A stretch of DNA of 64,000 bases. Origin: JALYOC01 sp036675345 (lineage in GTDB: Bacteria; Myxococcota; Myxococcia; Myxococcales; Myxococcaceae). The stretch is taken from assembly GCA_036675345.1 (NCBI GenBank), contig JAKFFE010000034.1, positions 58,678 to 122,677 of the forward strand, given 5' to 3'. Below are positions 42,566 to 52,177 of this stretch, in pieces (the first letter of the stretch is position 1; each line of letters starts with the position of its first letter). Both the position numbers and the translations under genes were made by a program. The notes under the pieces are model-generated. The model did no database searches, was not told the DNA's origin, and saw nothing but the letters and a program-made list of their open reading frames with translations.

Positions 42566-42716
42566 GGAACCTAACAGCCCCCCCTGACACCCCGTCCCAC
42601 AGCCACCCCTGGCACCCGGCGGGCTGGCCACCCCTCCCTTCCCTGCCTGGTCGCCTGCACGGACCCAGGATCAGTCGCATTTTCGGGAAAGAGACTTCCA
42701 GGGGAGGAGACCCACA

Positions 42717-43301
42717 ATGAAGAAGGCGTTCGTCGCTGTGGCAGCCGCCGCACTCAGCTTTTCGGCCCCGGGCTGGGCCGCGGATGATGACCGGGTCGGG
42801 GACTTCAACCTCCAGGCCCGGGGAGGCGTCAGCGGCTTCACCGGGGCGCTGGGCGAATACACCGCCGCCGGCCCCTCCTGGGGCGTGGGCCTCAACGTGC
42901 AGCCCTACCGGATGGTCGGCTTCGAGGTGAACTACGAGGGCTCCCGCAACCACCTCACCGACAATCGCTTCACCGTCTCCCCCAGCCTCACCCGCCATGG
43001 GGCCTCGGCGATGGTGAAGCTGGCCCCGCCGTTCCTGGACCGGATCCGTCCCTTCGCCGGGGTGGGCCTGGGCGCCAGCTACGTCAGCGCCGATGACCCG
43101 GAGGGCCTCTACCGCTCCGACTTCATCCAGGAGCTGCCGGTGGCGGCGGGGCTGGAGTTCAACTCCGGGATGTTCTCCGCCGGGCTGCGCGCCACCTACC
43201 GCTTCCTGATCGACGAGAACTTCGCCGACGCCGCCCAGCCGGTCGGCAACCCGGAGGGCGGGCTGTTCGACGCCAGCGTGATGGTGGGCGCCCGCTTCTA
43301 A
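42717..43301 (+). CDS. Outer-membrane beta-barrel protein (OmpA/OprF-barrel size)
   Basis: The 194-residue protein has a signal peptide (MKKAFVAVAAAALSFSAPGWA, cleavage after GWA). A barrel follows with FNLQARGGVSGFTGALGEY, WGVGLNVQPYRMVGFEVNYEG, FAGVGLGASYVSAD and a C-terminal VMVGARF ending in Phe, the outer-membrane sorting signal. A strong GGGGAGGAG ribosome site precedes it. A very stable bidirectional hairpin lies after its stop. Confidence 0.86.
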   Translation: MKKAFVAVAAAALSFSAPGWAADDDRVGDFNLQARGGVSGFTGALGEYTAAGPSWGVGLNVQPYRMVGFEVNYEGSRNHLTDNRFTVSPSLTRHGASAMVKLAPPFLDRIRPFAGVGLGASYVSADDPEGLYRSDFIQELPVAAGLEFNSGMFSAGLRATYRFLIDENFADAAQPVGNPEGGLFDASVMVGARF

Positions 43302-43312
43302 TCCCCGCACGC

Positions 43313-43356
43313 AGCACGGGGCGGGTGGCGCTGACCTCGGCCACCCGCCCCGTGCT
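43313..43356. terminator. Strong bidirectional terminator hairpin
   Basis: AGCACGGGGCGGGTGGC and GCCACCCGCCCCGTGCT are 17-base perfect arms around a 10-base loop, followed by TGTTTC. It sits between the convergent barrel gene and Ala-rich lipoprotein gene, serving both. Confidence 0.85.
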
Positions 43357-43369
43357 GTTTCAACCGTTC

Positions 43370-44767
43370 CTAGTTGTAGGAGGCGTGGGCAATCACCAAC
43401 ACCTCCACCGCCGGGGAGGCCTTGGTGCCAAAGCTGCTCAGCGCCGCCGCCTGGGCCTGCACCGCGGCGCGGTAGCTGGCGTAGGAGTCACAGGTGGCGT
43501 CGGCCACCGCAGCGAAGTCCACCGTCCCGCTCAACCCCAGGGTCAGCGCCAGCACCGAATCCAGCGCGGCGGAGAGATCCGCCGAGGCATTGGCCGCCGC
43601 GTCCACCGCCACCTGGGCGGTGATCGCGGTGGAGCCGTTCACCGCCAGGTAGTCGCCCAGCACGCTGCCCTCGATGCTGGTCTGCCCGGAGAGGTTCGTC
43701 TGGTAGGAGGCGAAGGCGGAGGCCGCCGCGCCAGCGGTGGTGGCCGCCGAGACGTCGGCGCGCAGCTGGGCGCCGGCCTCCACCGCCGAGGCCTGCACCG
43801 CGGAGGCCGCGCCGCCCGCGGCCAGGATCGCCTCCACCGCCACCGCCGAGGCCCGCGCCTCCAGCGAGGCGGCGTTGCGCAACGAGGCGTCCACCAGGCC
43901 GTCGCTGGCGGAGGAGGACAGCCGCACCTCCAGGGTGGCCCGGAAGGCCGCGCTGGAGTTGCTCTCTCCTTCGGCGCGGGTCTGGTCATCCACCCCTTCC
44001 GCCTCCTCGGCGGTGTCCACCGCGGCGAAGAACCGGGCGTAGGCCTGGGCCGCCCCCGAGCCGCCGGCGTCCAGCGCCGCGTTCAGCTCCGCCGCCGCCT
44101 CCAGCTGGGCCTCAAACAGCGCCTGCTGGGTGGTGATGATCCCGTTGCGCGAGTACCACTCGATCCGCGCCTGCTGCGCCGAGGCGGTGGCCTGGGCCAG
44201 GGCCCGGATCTGCGAGCTGACCTCCGCGCTGGCGGACGCGTTGGCGGTCACCTCCTCCGCCATCTCCCGGCTGATCCGCGCCCGGAGGTCCACCGCGTTG
44301 GCCTGGGCCACCGCCACTCCCTGGGCCGCCATCTCGATCAGCACCGCGGCCTCCACCGAGGTCTCACTGTCCATCGGCGGCGCGGTCTGGGTCTGGCCGC
44401 CCTCCCCGGAGCTCTCCACGATCGCCTGGGCCACCACCTCGCCGGAGGCGGACAGCGCCTGGACGATCAGGTGGGTCTGCCCGGGGGGGACCTCCGCCTG
44501 GTAGCTGCCGTCCGCGGCCAGCTCCGCCTCCGCCAGGGTGGTCAGCTCCCCTCCTGGCTGCAGGGCGCTGATCCGCACCTCGCTGGTGGCGCTCACCGTG
44601 CCCGAACCGCCGAACTTCTCCGTCTGGCCCACCCGCTGCTGCTGCTGGGTTCCGCTCCCGTCGGTCACCTTGCCGCGGACGGTGGCCTGCCCCGAACCGT
44701 CACCACACGCCATCAGCGTCACCACCGCACCCAGCACCACCTTGTACGTCCAAGCACGCGTCGACAT
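43370..44767 (-). CDS. Ala-rich helical lipoprotein
   Basis: The 465-residue protein starts at the ATG at 44767 with AGGAGG upstream. A lipoprotein signal (VVLGAVVTLMAC) is followed by a short beta domain (GKVTDGSG, SEVRISALQPGGELTTLAEAEL, YQAEVPPGQTHLIVQAL) resembling a carboxypeptidase-regulatory-like fold. Then come ~330 residues dominated by Ala, Ser, Glu and Gln with heptad-like spacing (AAQGVAVAQANAVDLRARI, SAALDSVLALTLGL). It probably forms long helices in the periplasm or on the surface. The function is unknown. Confidence 0.8.
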   Translation of the reverse strand: MSTRAWTYKVVLGAVVTLMACGDGSGQATVRGKVTDGSGTQQQQRVGQTEKFGGSGTVSATSEVRISALQPGGELTTLAEAELAADGSYQAEVPPGQTHLIVQALSASGEVVAQAIVESSGEGGQTQTAPPMDSETSVEAAVLIEMAAQGVAVAQANAVDLRARISREMAEEVTANASASAEVSSQIRALAQATASAQQARIEWYSRNGIITTQQALFEAQLEAAAELNAALDAGGSGAAQAYARFFAAVDTAEEAEGVDDQTRAEGESNSSAAFRATLEVRLSSSASDGLVDASLRNAASLEARASAVAVEAILAAGGAASAVQASAVEAGAQLRADVSAATTAGAAASAFASYQTNLSGQTSIEGSVLGDYLAVNGSTAITAQVAVDAAANASADLSAALDSVLALTLGLSGTVDFAAVADATCDSYASYRAAVQAQAAALSSFGTKASPAVEVLVIAHASYN

Positions 44768-45115
44768 GAATCCTCCTGTTGAGTGTGCCCCCACCGCCGG
44801 CCCTGAGCAGGCGCCATGCCGTCGGGAAAGTCCCTTCGACCTCGCGCACTTGTGGGAACACCTGCCTGGCAGCCCGGCTTGGGAAGACCCGTCTTCCGCG
44901 ACACGCAAGTCACAGCCTGCGTCCCGTGGGGTCCGACGCTTCCTGCCGCCACGCCACCAGCACCAGACATTGAGTCGCCTTCAACGTCTGGATCACCCCT
45001 GCCCATCCCGGCGGCCGGAGTGTCCACTGGCCGACGGACAGGTCTGGGTGCCCGCAACGGCGACGGGCGCACCCTTTCGAGCGCGCCCGTCTTGAACGAC
45101 CGGAACCGGGAGTGA
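44768..45115. other. 348-base region between the Ala-rich lipoprotein and secF
   Basis: This contains the promoter of the leftward lipoprotein gene and the trailer of secF. No convincing ORF, hairpin or RNA gene was recognised. Confidence 0.5.
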
Positions 45116-46312
45116 CTAGCGGCTGCCGGCGGCCGCCGGACGCCCGGCGCGGCTCTCGGTGGAACCCGGGCCTCCGCTCTTGCCCGCCTTCTCCCGGGCC
45201 GCCGCGCGCTCGTCCAGCCAGATGGTGAGCGGGCTGGCGATGTAGATGGTGGAGTACATACCCACGAACACGCCCACCAGCATCGCCATCGCGAAGTCCC
45301 AGATCTCGCCCACCGAGAACACCAGCAGGCCCAGCAGGGACAGCGAGGTAACCAGGGCGGTGAGGATGGTCCGGCCCAGCATGTCGTTGACCGCCAGGTT
45401 GATGATCTCCGCCAGCGGCTTGCCCTTGAAGCGGGCCATGTCCTCGCGGATCCGGTCGTAGATCACGATGGTGTCGTTGATCGAGTAGCCGATGATCGTC
45501 AGCAGCGCGGCGATCGCGGTCAGATTGAACTCGTGACGGCTGACCAGGTAGAAGCCGGAGACCATGATCGCGTCGTGCACCAGCGCCAGCAGCGCGCCGG
45601 GGGCGAACTTGAAGTCGAACCGGAACGCCACGTAGAGAAGGATCGCCAGCATCGCGTAGATCAGGGCCATGATTCCCTTGTTGCGCAGCTGCTTGCCCAC
45701 CTGCGGACCCACGTAGTCCACCCGGCGGGTCTGGTAGTCGGGGGTCTCCATCCCCGCGCTCAGGGCGGCGCGGATCTTGTCCGCCATCCCCGCCGCCACC
45801 ACCTGGTAGTCCACCCCACCGCCGGCGGCCTCACCCATGGTCCGCACCTGGTACACCTCGGTGCCGGAGGCCTCCACTGCCTTCTCCAGATCCTCCGCGG
45901 TCACCGTGGCCGGGGCCCGCAGGTTGATCAAGCCGTTGTCCAGGTCGGCGTAGACGTTGCTGAGGTTGCCCAGCCCGCCCAGCGCCGCCTTGGCCTTCTC
46001 CGCGCCCTCCGGGGTCAGCTGGGTGGTGCCGCCCACCCGCAGCAGGTAGGAGTTCTCGGAGGAGGAGCCGATCCCCTGGACCGAGACCCCGTCCAGCCCG
46101 CCGGCCTCGGCGCGCTTGCGCACCTCCTCCGACGAGACGGGATGGTTGAACTGGACCTCCACCAGCGTACCGCCGGCGAAGTCCACCCCGTAGTTGAACC
46201 CCACCGTGACGATCCCGATCAGGATCGCCAGGTTGATCACCGACGACACGATCAGCGCGACCCGCCGCTTCCCGATGAAGTCGATGTTGGTCTTCTTGAT
46301 GATTTGAAGCAT
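45116..46312 (-). CDS. secF: Protein translocase subunit SecF
   Basis: The 398-residue membrane protein has an N-terminal membrane segment (VALIVSSVINLAILIGIVTVGF), NYGVDFAGGTLVEVQF (conserved SecF motif), a periplasmic domain, then helices with GIMALIYAMLAILLYVAFRF, ALVHDAIMVSGFYLV, GYSINDTIVIYDRIRE and SVGEIWDFAMAMLVGVFVG. It uses the proton gradient with SecD to complete protein export. The C-terminus carries a longer Ala/Gly/Arg tail than usual. It follows secD by 22 bases. Confidence 0.96.
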   Translation of the reverse strand: MLQIIKKTNIDFIGKRRVALIVSSVINLAILIGIVTVGFNYGVDFAGGTLVEVQFNHPVSSEEVRKRAEAGGLDGVSVQGIGSSSENSYLLRVGGTTQLTPEGAEKAKAALGGLGNLSNVYADLDNGLINLRAPATVTAEDLEKAVEASGTEVYQVRTMGEAAGGGVDYQVVAAGMADKIRAALSAGMETPDYQTRRVDYVGPQVGKQLRNKGIMALIYAMLAILLYVAFRFDFKFAPGALLALVHDAIMVSGFYLVSRHEFNLTAIAALLTIIGYSINDTIVIYDRIREDMARFKGKPLAEIINLAVNDMLGRTILTALVTSLSLLGLLVFSVGEIWDFAMAMLVGVFVGMYSTIYIASPLTIWLDERAAAREKAGKSGGPGSTESRAGRPAAAGSR

Positions 46313-46334
46313 CGGTGACTCCTGAGGCCTGGGC

Positions 46335-48104
46335 CTAGATCGAGATCGTCTGCGCGTTCCGGCCGTGGATCAGCCGGGTGACGATGGCGCGGGTGACGAC
46401 AATGGAGGTGAACATCGAGGCGATGATCCCGATGATCAGCGAGGTGGCGAACCCACGCACCGGCCCGGTCCCCATGAAGAACAGGATCAGTCCGGCGAAG
46501 AGGGTGGTGATGTTGGCGTCGAAGATGGTCCAGAACACCCGGTCGTAGCCGGCGTCCACCGCCGCCCGGGGGGTCTTCCCGTGGGCCAGCTCGTCGCGGA
46601 TGCGCTCGTTGATCAGCACGTTGGCGTCCACCGCGATCCCCAGGGTGAGCACGAACCCGGCGATCCCCGGCAGGGTCAAGGTGGCGTTGAAGAACGCCAG
46701 CCCGGCCAGGATCAGCAGCCCGTTGAGGGCCAGGGCCACGTTGGCGATCAGCCCGGACACCCGGTAGTAGAAGGCCATGAACAGCAGCACCAGGATCAGT
46801 CCCAGCGCCGCCGCGTAGGCGCCCTTCTTGATCAGCTCGTCGCCCAGGGAGGCGCCCACCTGGCGGATCTCCCCGGTGCTCACCGGAGCCGGCAGCGCGC
46901 CGGCCTTGAGCACCAGCGCCAGGGTCTGCGCCTCCTGCAGCGACTCCTCCATCGACTTGCCGCCCATCCGGCCCATCGAGATCCGGGCTCGGCCGTTGGG
47001 GATCTTCTCGTTGATCCGCGGCGCGGACTGCACGGTGTCGTCCAGCACGATCGCCATCCGGCGGCCCACGTTGTCTCCGGTCAGGTTGCCGAAGTCACGG
47101 CCACCCTGGGCGTCGAAGCTGAGGTTGACCTCCGGCTCGTTGAACTGGCTGATGTTGGCCTCGGCGCCGATGATGCTGTCACCGGTCAGCGGGACCTTCT
47201 TCTCCACCAGGTAGGTCCGGTAGGAGGCGCACTCATCCTTCTTGGTAGCGGAGGCCACGCACTCCAACAGCACCTCCCGGTCCGCCGGCTCGCGGCCCTT
47301 CACGTAGGCCAGCAGGGCCTCGCGGTCGGTGCCCTGCAGTTGGGGGAAGCCCTCGGACTCGGTGAGGGTGATCCCGCTGTCGGTGGCCGGGGGGGCGGTC
47401 ATGAACAGCTGGCGCACGAAGTCGCCGCTGTCATCCACCAGCCGGAACTCCAGCTGCGCGGTGGTGCCCACCAGCTCCTTGGCCTGCTCGGCGTTCTGCT
47501 GCCCGGGAAGCGAGATCTGGATCGAGTCCGCGCCCAGCTTGCGGACATCCACCTCGGCCACGCCCCACTTGTCGATCCGGCGGCGGATCACGATCATCGC
47601 CTGGTCCACCGCCTCCAGCCGGAAGCGATCCAGCTCGCGGTCCCGCAGCGCCAGCACGATCTGGCCGCCGTCACGGTTGACCAGGTTGAAGTCGGTGAAG
47701 TTCTCCAGCACCGACTTCTCCACCGCCTCCGCCTTGGTCGGATCCTGCACCGTCAGCGTCAACTGCAGCTTCTCCGGATCCGCCTCCGGGGTGACCTCTC
47801 CCACCGACTGATCGCGCAGGAAGTTGGCGATCTGCAGGCCGCGGCGCTCGGTGCGCTTCTGCAGCGCGGTCCGGGTGTCCACCCGCATCACCATGTGGAT
47901 GCCGCCCTGCAGGTCCAGCCCCAGCGACAGCCGGTACTTGGCGGGGGGCGCCCAGGCCGGCAGCACCGCCTCCAGCGCCTTGATGTCGTTGCGCTGCTCG
48001 CGCGGGAGCACGAAGAACGAATAGTAGGACGGCACCAGGAACCACACCGCCAGCAGCGTCACCAACAGGATGGTGGCGGTGCGGAGAAGGCTACGCTGTT
48101 CCAT
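46335..48104 (-). CDS. secD: Protein translocase subunit SecD
   Basis: The 589-residue protein has an N-terminal transmembrane helix (TILLVTLLAVWFLVPSYYSF), GLDLQGGIHMVMRVD (SecD signature), a large periplasmic P1 domain (about 60-390), and five C-terminal membrane helices with GIAVDANVLINERIRDEL. Its ATG follows the yajC stop directly (TAAATG). The P1 region contains an extra ~60-residue stretch with cysteines (LLECVASATKKDECASY) not typical of E. coli SecD. Confidence 0.96.
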   Translation of the reverse strand: MEQRSLLRTATILLVTLLAVWFLVPSYYSFFVLPREQRNDIKALEAVLPAWAPPAKYRLSLGLDLQGGIHMVMRVDTRTALQKRTERRGLQIANFLRDQSVGEVTPEADPEKLQLTLTVQDPTKAEAVEKSVLENFTDFNLVNRDGGQIVLALRDRELDRFRLEAVDQAMIVIRRRIDKWGVAEVDVRKLGADSIQISLPGQQNAEQAKELVGTTAQLEFRLVDDSGDFVRQLFMTAPPATDSGITLTESEGFPQLQGTDREALLAYVKGREPADREVLLECVASATKKDECASYRTYLVEKKVPLTGDSIIGAEANISQFNEPEVNLSFDAQGGRDFGNLTGDNVGRRMAIVLDDTVQSAPRINEKIPNGRARISMGRMGGKSMEESLQEAQTLALVLKAGALPAPVSTGEIRQVGASLGDELIKKGAYAAALGLILVLLFMAFYYRVSGLIANVALALNGLLILAGLAFFNATLTLPGIAGFVLTLGIAVDANVLINERIRDELAHGKTPRAAVDAGYDRVFWTIFDANITTLFAGLILFFMGTGPVRGFATSLIIGIIASMFTSIVVTRAIVTRLIHGRNAQTISI

Positions 48105-48458
48105 TTACTTGGACTCCTTGTCCTTGGCCGGCTCTTCCACCTTGGCCGGGGCGACCTCTTCCGGGCCCTGACGCTTGGCCTGGATCGAGGTCTTGAGCAC
48201 CCGGACGCGAACGCCGGTTGCGATCTCCACCTGCACGTCGCGATCACCGACCGCGTAGATCTTCCCCAGGATGCCGCCCTGGGTGACCACGTCGTCGCCC
48301 TTCTTCAGCCCGGCGATCAACGCCTTGTGGGCGCTGGCCGCCTTTTGCTGCGGGCGGAAGATCAGGAAGTACATCACTGCGACCATCCCGAGCAGGAAGA
48401 TCCAGTTGAATGCGGGATTCCCCGCGGCTTGCGCGAGGAGCAGGAAACTTTGAGCCAC
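48105..48458 (-). CDS. yajC: Sec translocon accessory protein YajC
   Basis: The 117-residue protein starts at a GTG. It has one membrane helix (NWIFLLGMVAVMYFLIFRPQQKAASAHK), GLKKGDDVVTQGGILGKIY (conserved) and a Lys/Glu-rich C-terminal tail. It is first in the yajC-secD-secF operon. The upstream gap includes the palindrome GCTAATTAGC (48534-48543) in an AT-rich patch likely to hold the promoter. Confidence 0.93.
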   Translation of the reverse strand: MAQSFLLLAQAAGNPAFNWIFLLGMVAVMYFLIFRPQQKAASAHKALIAGLKKGDDVVTQGGILGKIYAVGDRDVQVEIATGVRVRVLKTSIQAKRQGPEEVAPAKVEEPAKDKESK

Positions 48459-48578
48459 GAGACCGCCTCGTTGTTCGGTTGAAACCCTAAGCCGCCGTCA
48501 TTTAAGCGATTTCACTGAAGGCGAAAGGGCGCGGCTAATTAGCAGGGTCCAAACCCGGCTTTCAAGCTCGGTTCCGAG

Positions 48579-50759
48579 CTACCTGCCTGTTGGGGGAGCT
48601 CCGGGGGCCTCCGGTCCCCTCCCGGAAGCAGGCCCCAGCCCTGCCTGCTCCAGCAGTTGCTGCACCCGCGCTGCCCGCTCGCCGAGGGTGGGCTGATCCT
48701 TGGAGAGCACCTCCAGCGCGCTCTCCAGCCGCCGGCGCTCGGCGGGGGTCAGCGGCTTGTTGGTGTTGATCACCACCGGCAGCGCCCGGGTCCGGGGATC
48801 GGCCCGCAGTGCCTCCAGCACCTCGAACCCGGACTTTCCCGGCATCACCAGGTCCAGGAACACCAGCTGCGGACGCTCGGCGAAGATCCGGGCCAGGCCC
48901 TCTTCGCCATCCTGGGCCTCCAGCACCTGCACCCGGGCCTCGCCGATCGCCCGGCGCAGCAGGTAGCGGGAGACCTCGTCGTCGTCGACGATCAGGATCT
49001 TGGGAAGGGGCGCGGGTGCCTGCGAGACCCGGCGCAGGGTGGAGAGCAGCCAGTCCCGCTCCACCGGCCGGGCATGGAAGGCATGCGCGCCCAGTGCCAC
49101 CGCCTGGTTCTCCTGGTCGCCGTGGCCGGCGATCACCAGTACCGGCAGCGCGACAGTGGCGGGGTGGCCCTGGAGCTCGGAGAGCAGCTCCCAGCCGGGC
49201 CCCTCCTGCCGCTGGACCTCCAGGATCACCGCCGCGGGGCGGACCCGCTCCAGCAGCCCGCGGGCCTCGGCCAGGGTCCGGGCCGGCACCGCCACGAAGC
49301 CAGAGCCTCCCAGCAGCCGCTCATAGACCGCCGGCGGCTGCGGCTCCTCCTCCAGCACCAGCACCACGGTCCCCTCCGCGTCCTCCCTCCAGCGCAACTC
49401 CAGCCCGTCGGGGATCTCCTCCGCCTGGGGATGGACCGCGGGGAGGGTGACCCGGAAGGTGGACCCCTTCCCCGGCGCGCTCTGCACCGAGAGGGTCCCG
49501 CCCAGCAGGCCCGCCAACTGGGCGGAAAGGGACAGCCCCAGTCCGGTCCCCTTCAGGGTGCGCTGCAGCGGGCTCTCCACCTGGGCGAACTCCTCGAAGA
49601 TCCGCTGGTGATGTTCGGGCGCGATCCCGATCCCGGTGTCGGTGACGAAGAAGGTCAACATCCCTCCCGCGCCCCGGGTGACCCCCACCCGCACCTCTCC
49701 CTGCTCGGTGAACTTCAGCGCGTTGGAGATGAAGTTGCGCAGGATCTGGGACAGCTTCCCCTCGTCGGTGAACAGCGCCGGCAGCGGCCCGGGGGCTTCG
49801 AAGTGCAGGGCCACCGCCTCCGAGGTCAGCAGCGGCCGCATCATCCCCCGCAGGGTGGCGAACAGCTCGGGGACCTCGAAGCGCTGGGGATGAAGGTCGG
49901 TCTTGCCGGCCTCGATCTTGGCCAGATCCAGCAGATCGCTGATCAGCTCGGAGAGGGTCTGGGCGGACTTCATCACGAACGACACCTGCCGCTCCTGCTC
50001 GGAGGTCAGCGGCCCGTCCACCCGCTCCAGGAGCAGCCGGCCCAGGGAGAGGATGGAGTTGAGCGGCGTGCGGAACTCGTGGCTGACATGGGAGATGAAC
50101 CGGCTCTTGAGCTCCGAGGCCCGCCTCAGCGCCTCCGCCTTCTCGTCCAGCTCCGCATACAGCGCCACCACCCCGCGGTTGGTCTCCTCCAGCTCCTGGT
50201 TCAACCGCGACAGCTCGGTCCGGCGGGTCTCCACCTCGCCCAGCAGCCGGATCAGCTCCTGGTTCTGCTCCTGGACCATCGCCGCCGGGCTCTCGCCGGC
50301 GTGGCGGGACAGGGTGGCCACCACCTGGGCCAGCTGCTGCTTGGGGGGCACCTCCACCTCGGGTGGAAACAGCTGGCCCAGCTCCACCACCGTCCCTTCG
50401 GGGCCGCTGTGGATCTCAAAGCGGTCCATCAGCCGACGGCTGCCCAGGATCCCCATCCCCATCCCGGTGGAGGACCGGTAGCCGCCGGAGAGCACCGTGG
50501 GCAGGTCCGCGATCCCCGGGCCCTGATCCCGGATCCGGATCACCAGCCGGGCGGGAGCCTCCAGCTCCACCTCGAACTCCGCCTGCCCGCCCCCCGCGTA
50601 GCGGAAGGCGTTGCGGGCGATTTCCGAGACCGCGGTGGCGATCCGGGTCTGGTCCTGGTCCCCGAAGCCCAGCAGTCCGGCCAGCACCTTGGCCCGCTGC
50701 CGGGTCAGCACCACGTCCTGCTCGTAGCGGATCTCCAGCCGCAGCAGCCGGGTGCTCAT
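48579..50759 (-). CDS. Hybrid histidine kinase with N-terminal RsbT-like ATPase and two receivers
   Basis: Order in 726 residues: (1) RsbT/anti-sigma-type ATPase domain, ~1-140 (AVSEIARNAFRYAGGG, RDQGPGI, GGYRSSTGMGMGILGSRRL); (2) coiled coil, ~175-215; (3) HisKA, ~215-285 (FISHVSHEFRTPLN); (4) HATPase, ~325-440 (LRNFISNALKFTE, DTGIGI, GTGLGLSLS); (5) first receiver, ~455-570, apparently degenerate because the acceptor position reads ILEVQ and the conserved Lys region reads HARPV; (6) intact second receiver, ~580-700 (ILIVDDDEVS, LVFLDLVMPGKSGFE). It ends a stressosome operon and overlaps the phosphatase gene (ATGA). A kinase that also carries an RsbT-like domain is the probable stressosome output. 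Confidence 0.93.
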   Translation of the reverse strand: MSTRLLRLEIRYEQDVVLTRQRAKVLAGLLGFGDQDQTRIATAVSEIARNAFRYAGGGQAEFEVELEAPARLVIRIRDQGPGIADLPTVLSGGYRSSTGMGMGILGSRRLMDRFEIHSGPEGTVVELGQLFPPEVEVPPKQQLAQVVATLSRHAGESPAAMVQEQNQELIRLLGEVETRRTELSRLNQELEETNRGVVALYAELDEKAEALRRASELKSRFISHVSHEFRTPLNSILSLGRLLLERVDGPLTSEQERQVSFVMKSAQTLSELISDLLDLAKIEAGKTDLHPQRFEVPELFATLRGMMRPLLTSEAVALHFEAPGPLPALFTDEGKLSQILRNFISNALKFTEQGEVRVGVTRGAGGMLTFFVTDTGIGIAPEHHQRIFEEFAQVESPLQRTLKGTGLGLSLSAQLAGLLGGTLSVQSAPGKGSTFRVTLPAVHPQAEEIPDGLELRWREDAEGTVVLVLEEEPQPPAVYERLLGGSGFVAVPARTLAEARGLLERVRPAAVILEVQRQEGPGWELLSELQGHPATVALPVLVIAGHGDQENQAVALGAHAFHARPVERDWLLSTLRRVSQAPAPLPKILIVDDDEVSRYLLRRAIGEARVQVLEAQDGEEGLARIFAERPQLVFLDLVMPGKSGFEVLEALRADPRTRALPVVINTNKPLTPAERRRLESALEVLSKDQPTLGERAARVQQLLEQAGLGPASGRGPEAPGAPPTGR

Positions 50760-51763
50760 GGCCCGCTCCCCTCGCGCACGGTCAGCACCGCGCTGTCGTC
50801 CCGGCCCCGGCGGAAGTCGCGGTACAGCAAGGCGGAGACGATCGCCGGATCGCGGGTGGTGAGCCCGGGGTAGGGCTCCAGCTTCCAGCCGGTGCCGATC
50901 CCGTCGGTGTGCATCACCAGCAACGCGCCCGGCGGCCAGGGGTAGGTGAACTCCTGCCCCTGGCGCATCTGGTGACCCACGATCCCGTTCATCGACACCA
51001 GGTTGGTCCGCAGCCCGGGAGTGAGGATGGCGGAGACGATGTTCCCCAGCCCCGCGTAACGCACCACCCCCGCCTCCAGATCCAGCTGCGCCACTCCGAC
51101 CGCCGCGCCCCGGGTGGGACGCAGCCGCTCATGCATCGTCCGCAAGAGGGCCAGGGGCGACGGTGTTCCCTCCTCCTGGAAGGTGCGGACCGCCTCCAGC
51201 GCCGCGGTGGCCGCCCCCGAACCGTGGCCCAACCCATCCACCAGCAGGAAGTGGCCGCCGCGGGGGGAGGTGCGGCAGGCCCAGGCGTCCCCGCTGACCT
51301 CCTCGGTGGGCAGGGGGACATTCACCGCCGCCCCGATCAGCCGGTGGGCGGAGACCGGCGGGGGCGACGCCCAGAAGCGCATCAGCACCACCGTGCCCTT
51401 GTCGGGCACCGAGTGCACCTGGAACTCGTCGGCGGCGCGGGACATCGCCCCCAGCCCCCGACCGGCGGTGCCCAGGGTGGAGAACCCGTCCACCAGGCAG
51501 CGATCCACGTCCGCCATCCCCGGACCGCGGTCCAGGGCCAGCAGCTCCACCCCGCCCACCCCGCCCCGGTCCAGGGTCCGCAACAGCAGCTCGCCCCCCC
51601 CGCCATGCAGGTGGAGGTTGTTGGCCGCCTCGGTGGCCGCCAGCGAGACCCGCCCCGCCGCGTCCTCGGAGAAGCCCACCGACCCGGCCAACCGCAGCGC
51701 CGCCCGCCGGGCCTCGCCGGTCTGTGAGGCCTCGGTCACCGGAATGGAGAGCGAATGGAGCAT
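50756..51763 (-). CDS. ATPase (anti-sigma-factor type) fused to SpoIIE-like PP2C phosphatase
   Basis: The 335-residue protein has an N-terminal GHKL ATPase (SLAATEAANNLHLHGGGGELLLRTL, LALDRGPGM) and a C-terminal PP2C/SpoIIE domain from about residue 140 (EEVSGDAWACRT, FLLVDGLGHGSGAA, VMHTDGIGTGW, GRDDSAVL) with metal-binding Asp residues. It resembles RsbX-type phosphatases that reset stressosome phosphorylation, here fused to an ATPase. It lies nine bases after rsbT and overlaps the histidine kinase gene. Confidence 0.9.
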   Translation of the reverse strand: MLHSLSIPVTEASQTGEARRAALRLAGSVGFSEDAAGRVSLAATEAANNLHLHGGGGELLLRTLDRGGVGGVELLALDRGPGMADVDRCLVDGFSTLGTAGRGLGAMSRAADEFQVHSVPDKGTVVLMRFWASPPPVSAHRLIGAAVNVPLPTEEVSGDAWACRTSPRGGHFLLVDGLGHGSGAATAALEAVRTFQEEGTPSPLALLRTMHERLRPTRGAAVGVAQLDLEAGVVRYAGLGNIVSAILTPGLRTNLVSMNGIVGHQMRQGQEFTYPWPPGALLVMHTDGIGTGWKLEPYPGLTTRDPAIVSALLYRDFRRGRDDSAVLTVREGSGP

Positions 51764-51772
51764 CGGACTTCC

Positions 51773-52177
51773 CTACTTCCAGCGGGTGATGGTGACCCGC
51801 GTCCCCTCGCCCACCCGGGAGACGATCTCGAAGTCATGCGACAGCCGCTTGGCGCCCCCCAGCCCCAGTCCCATCCCGGTGCCGGAGGTGTAGCCATCCT
51901 TGAGCGCCTGGGCGATGTCCGGGATCCCCGGCCCCTGGTCCTCGAAGGACAACCGCAGTCCCTTGCGCGCGCCGTCGTGGAGCAGCTCCAGGCGAACCTG
52001 CCCGCCCTTGCCGTAGTCCAGGGTGTTGCGCGCCAGCTCGCTGGCGGCGGTCACGATCTTCGTCTGGTCCACCAGGGACATCGTCAGCTCGATCGCCCAC
52101 TGCCTCACCGCCTGGCGAACGGAGACCAGGTCGCTGGAGGAGCGGATGCCGAAAAGCTCACTCCTCAGGGTCTCCAT
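51773..52177 (-). CDS. rsbT: Stressosome kinase RsbT
   Basis: The 134-residue GHKL kinase has IVTAASELARNTLDYGKGG (N box), FEDQGPGIPDIAQALKDGYTSGTGMGLGLGGAKRL and IVSRVGEGTRVTITRW, the RsbT pattern. It phosphorylates RsbS and RsbR and is released from the stressosome. It overlaps rsbS by 20 bases. Confidence 0.93.
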   Translation of the reverse strand: METLRSELFGIRSSSDLVSVRQAVRQWAIELTMSLVDQTKIVTAASELARNTLDYGKGGQVRLELLHDGARKGLRLSFEDQGPGIPDIAQALKDGYTSGTGMGLGLGGAKRLSHDFEIVSRVGEGTRVTITRWK

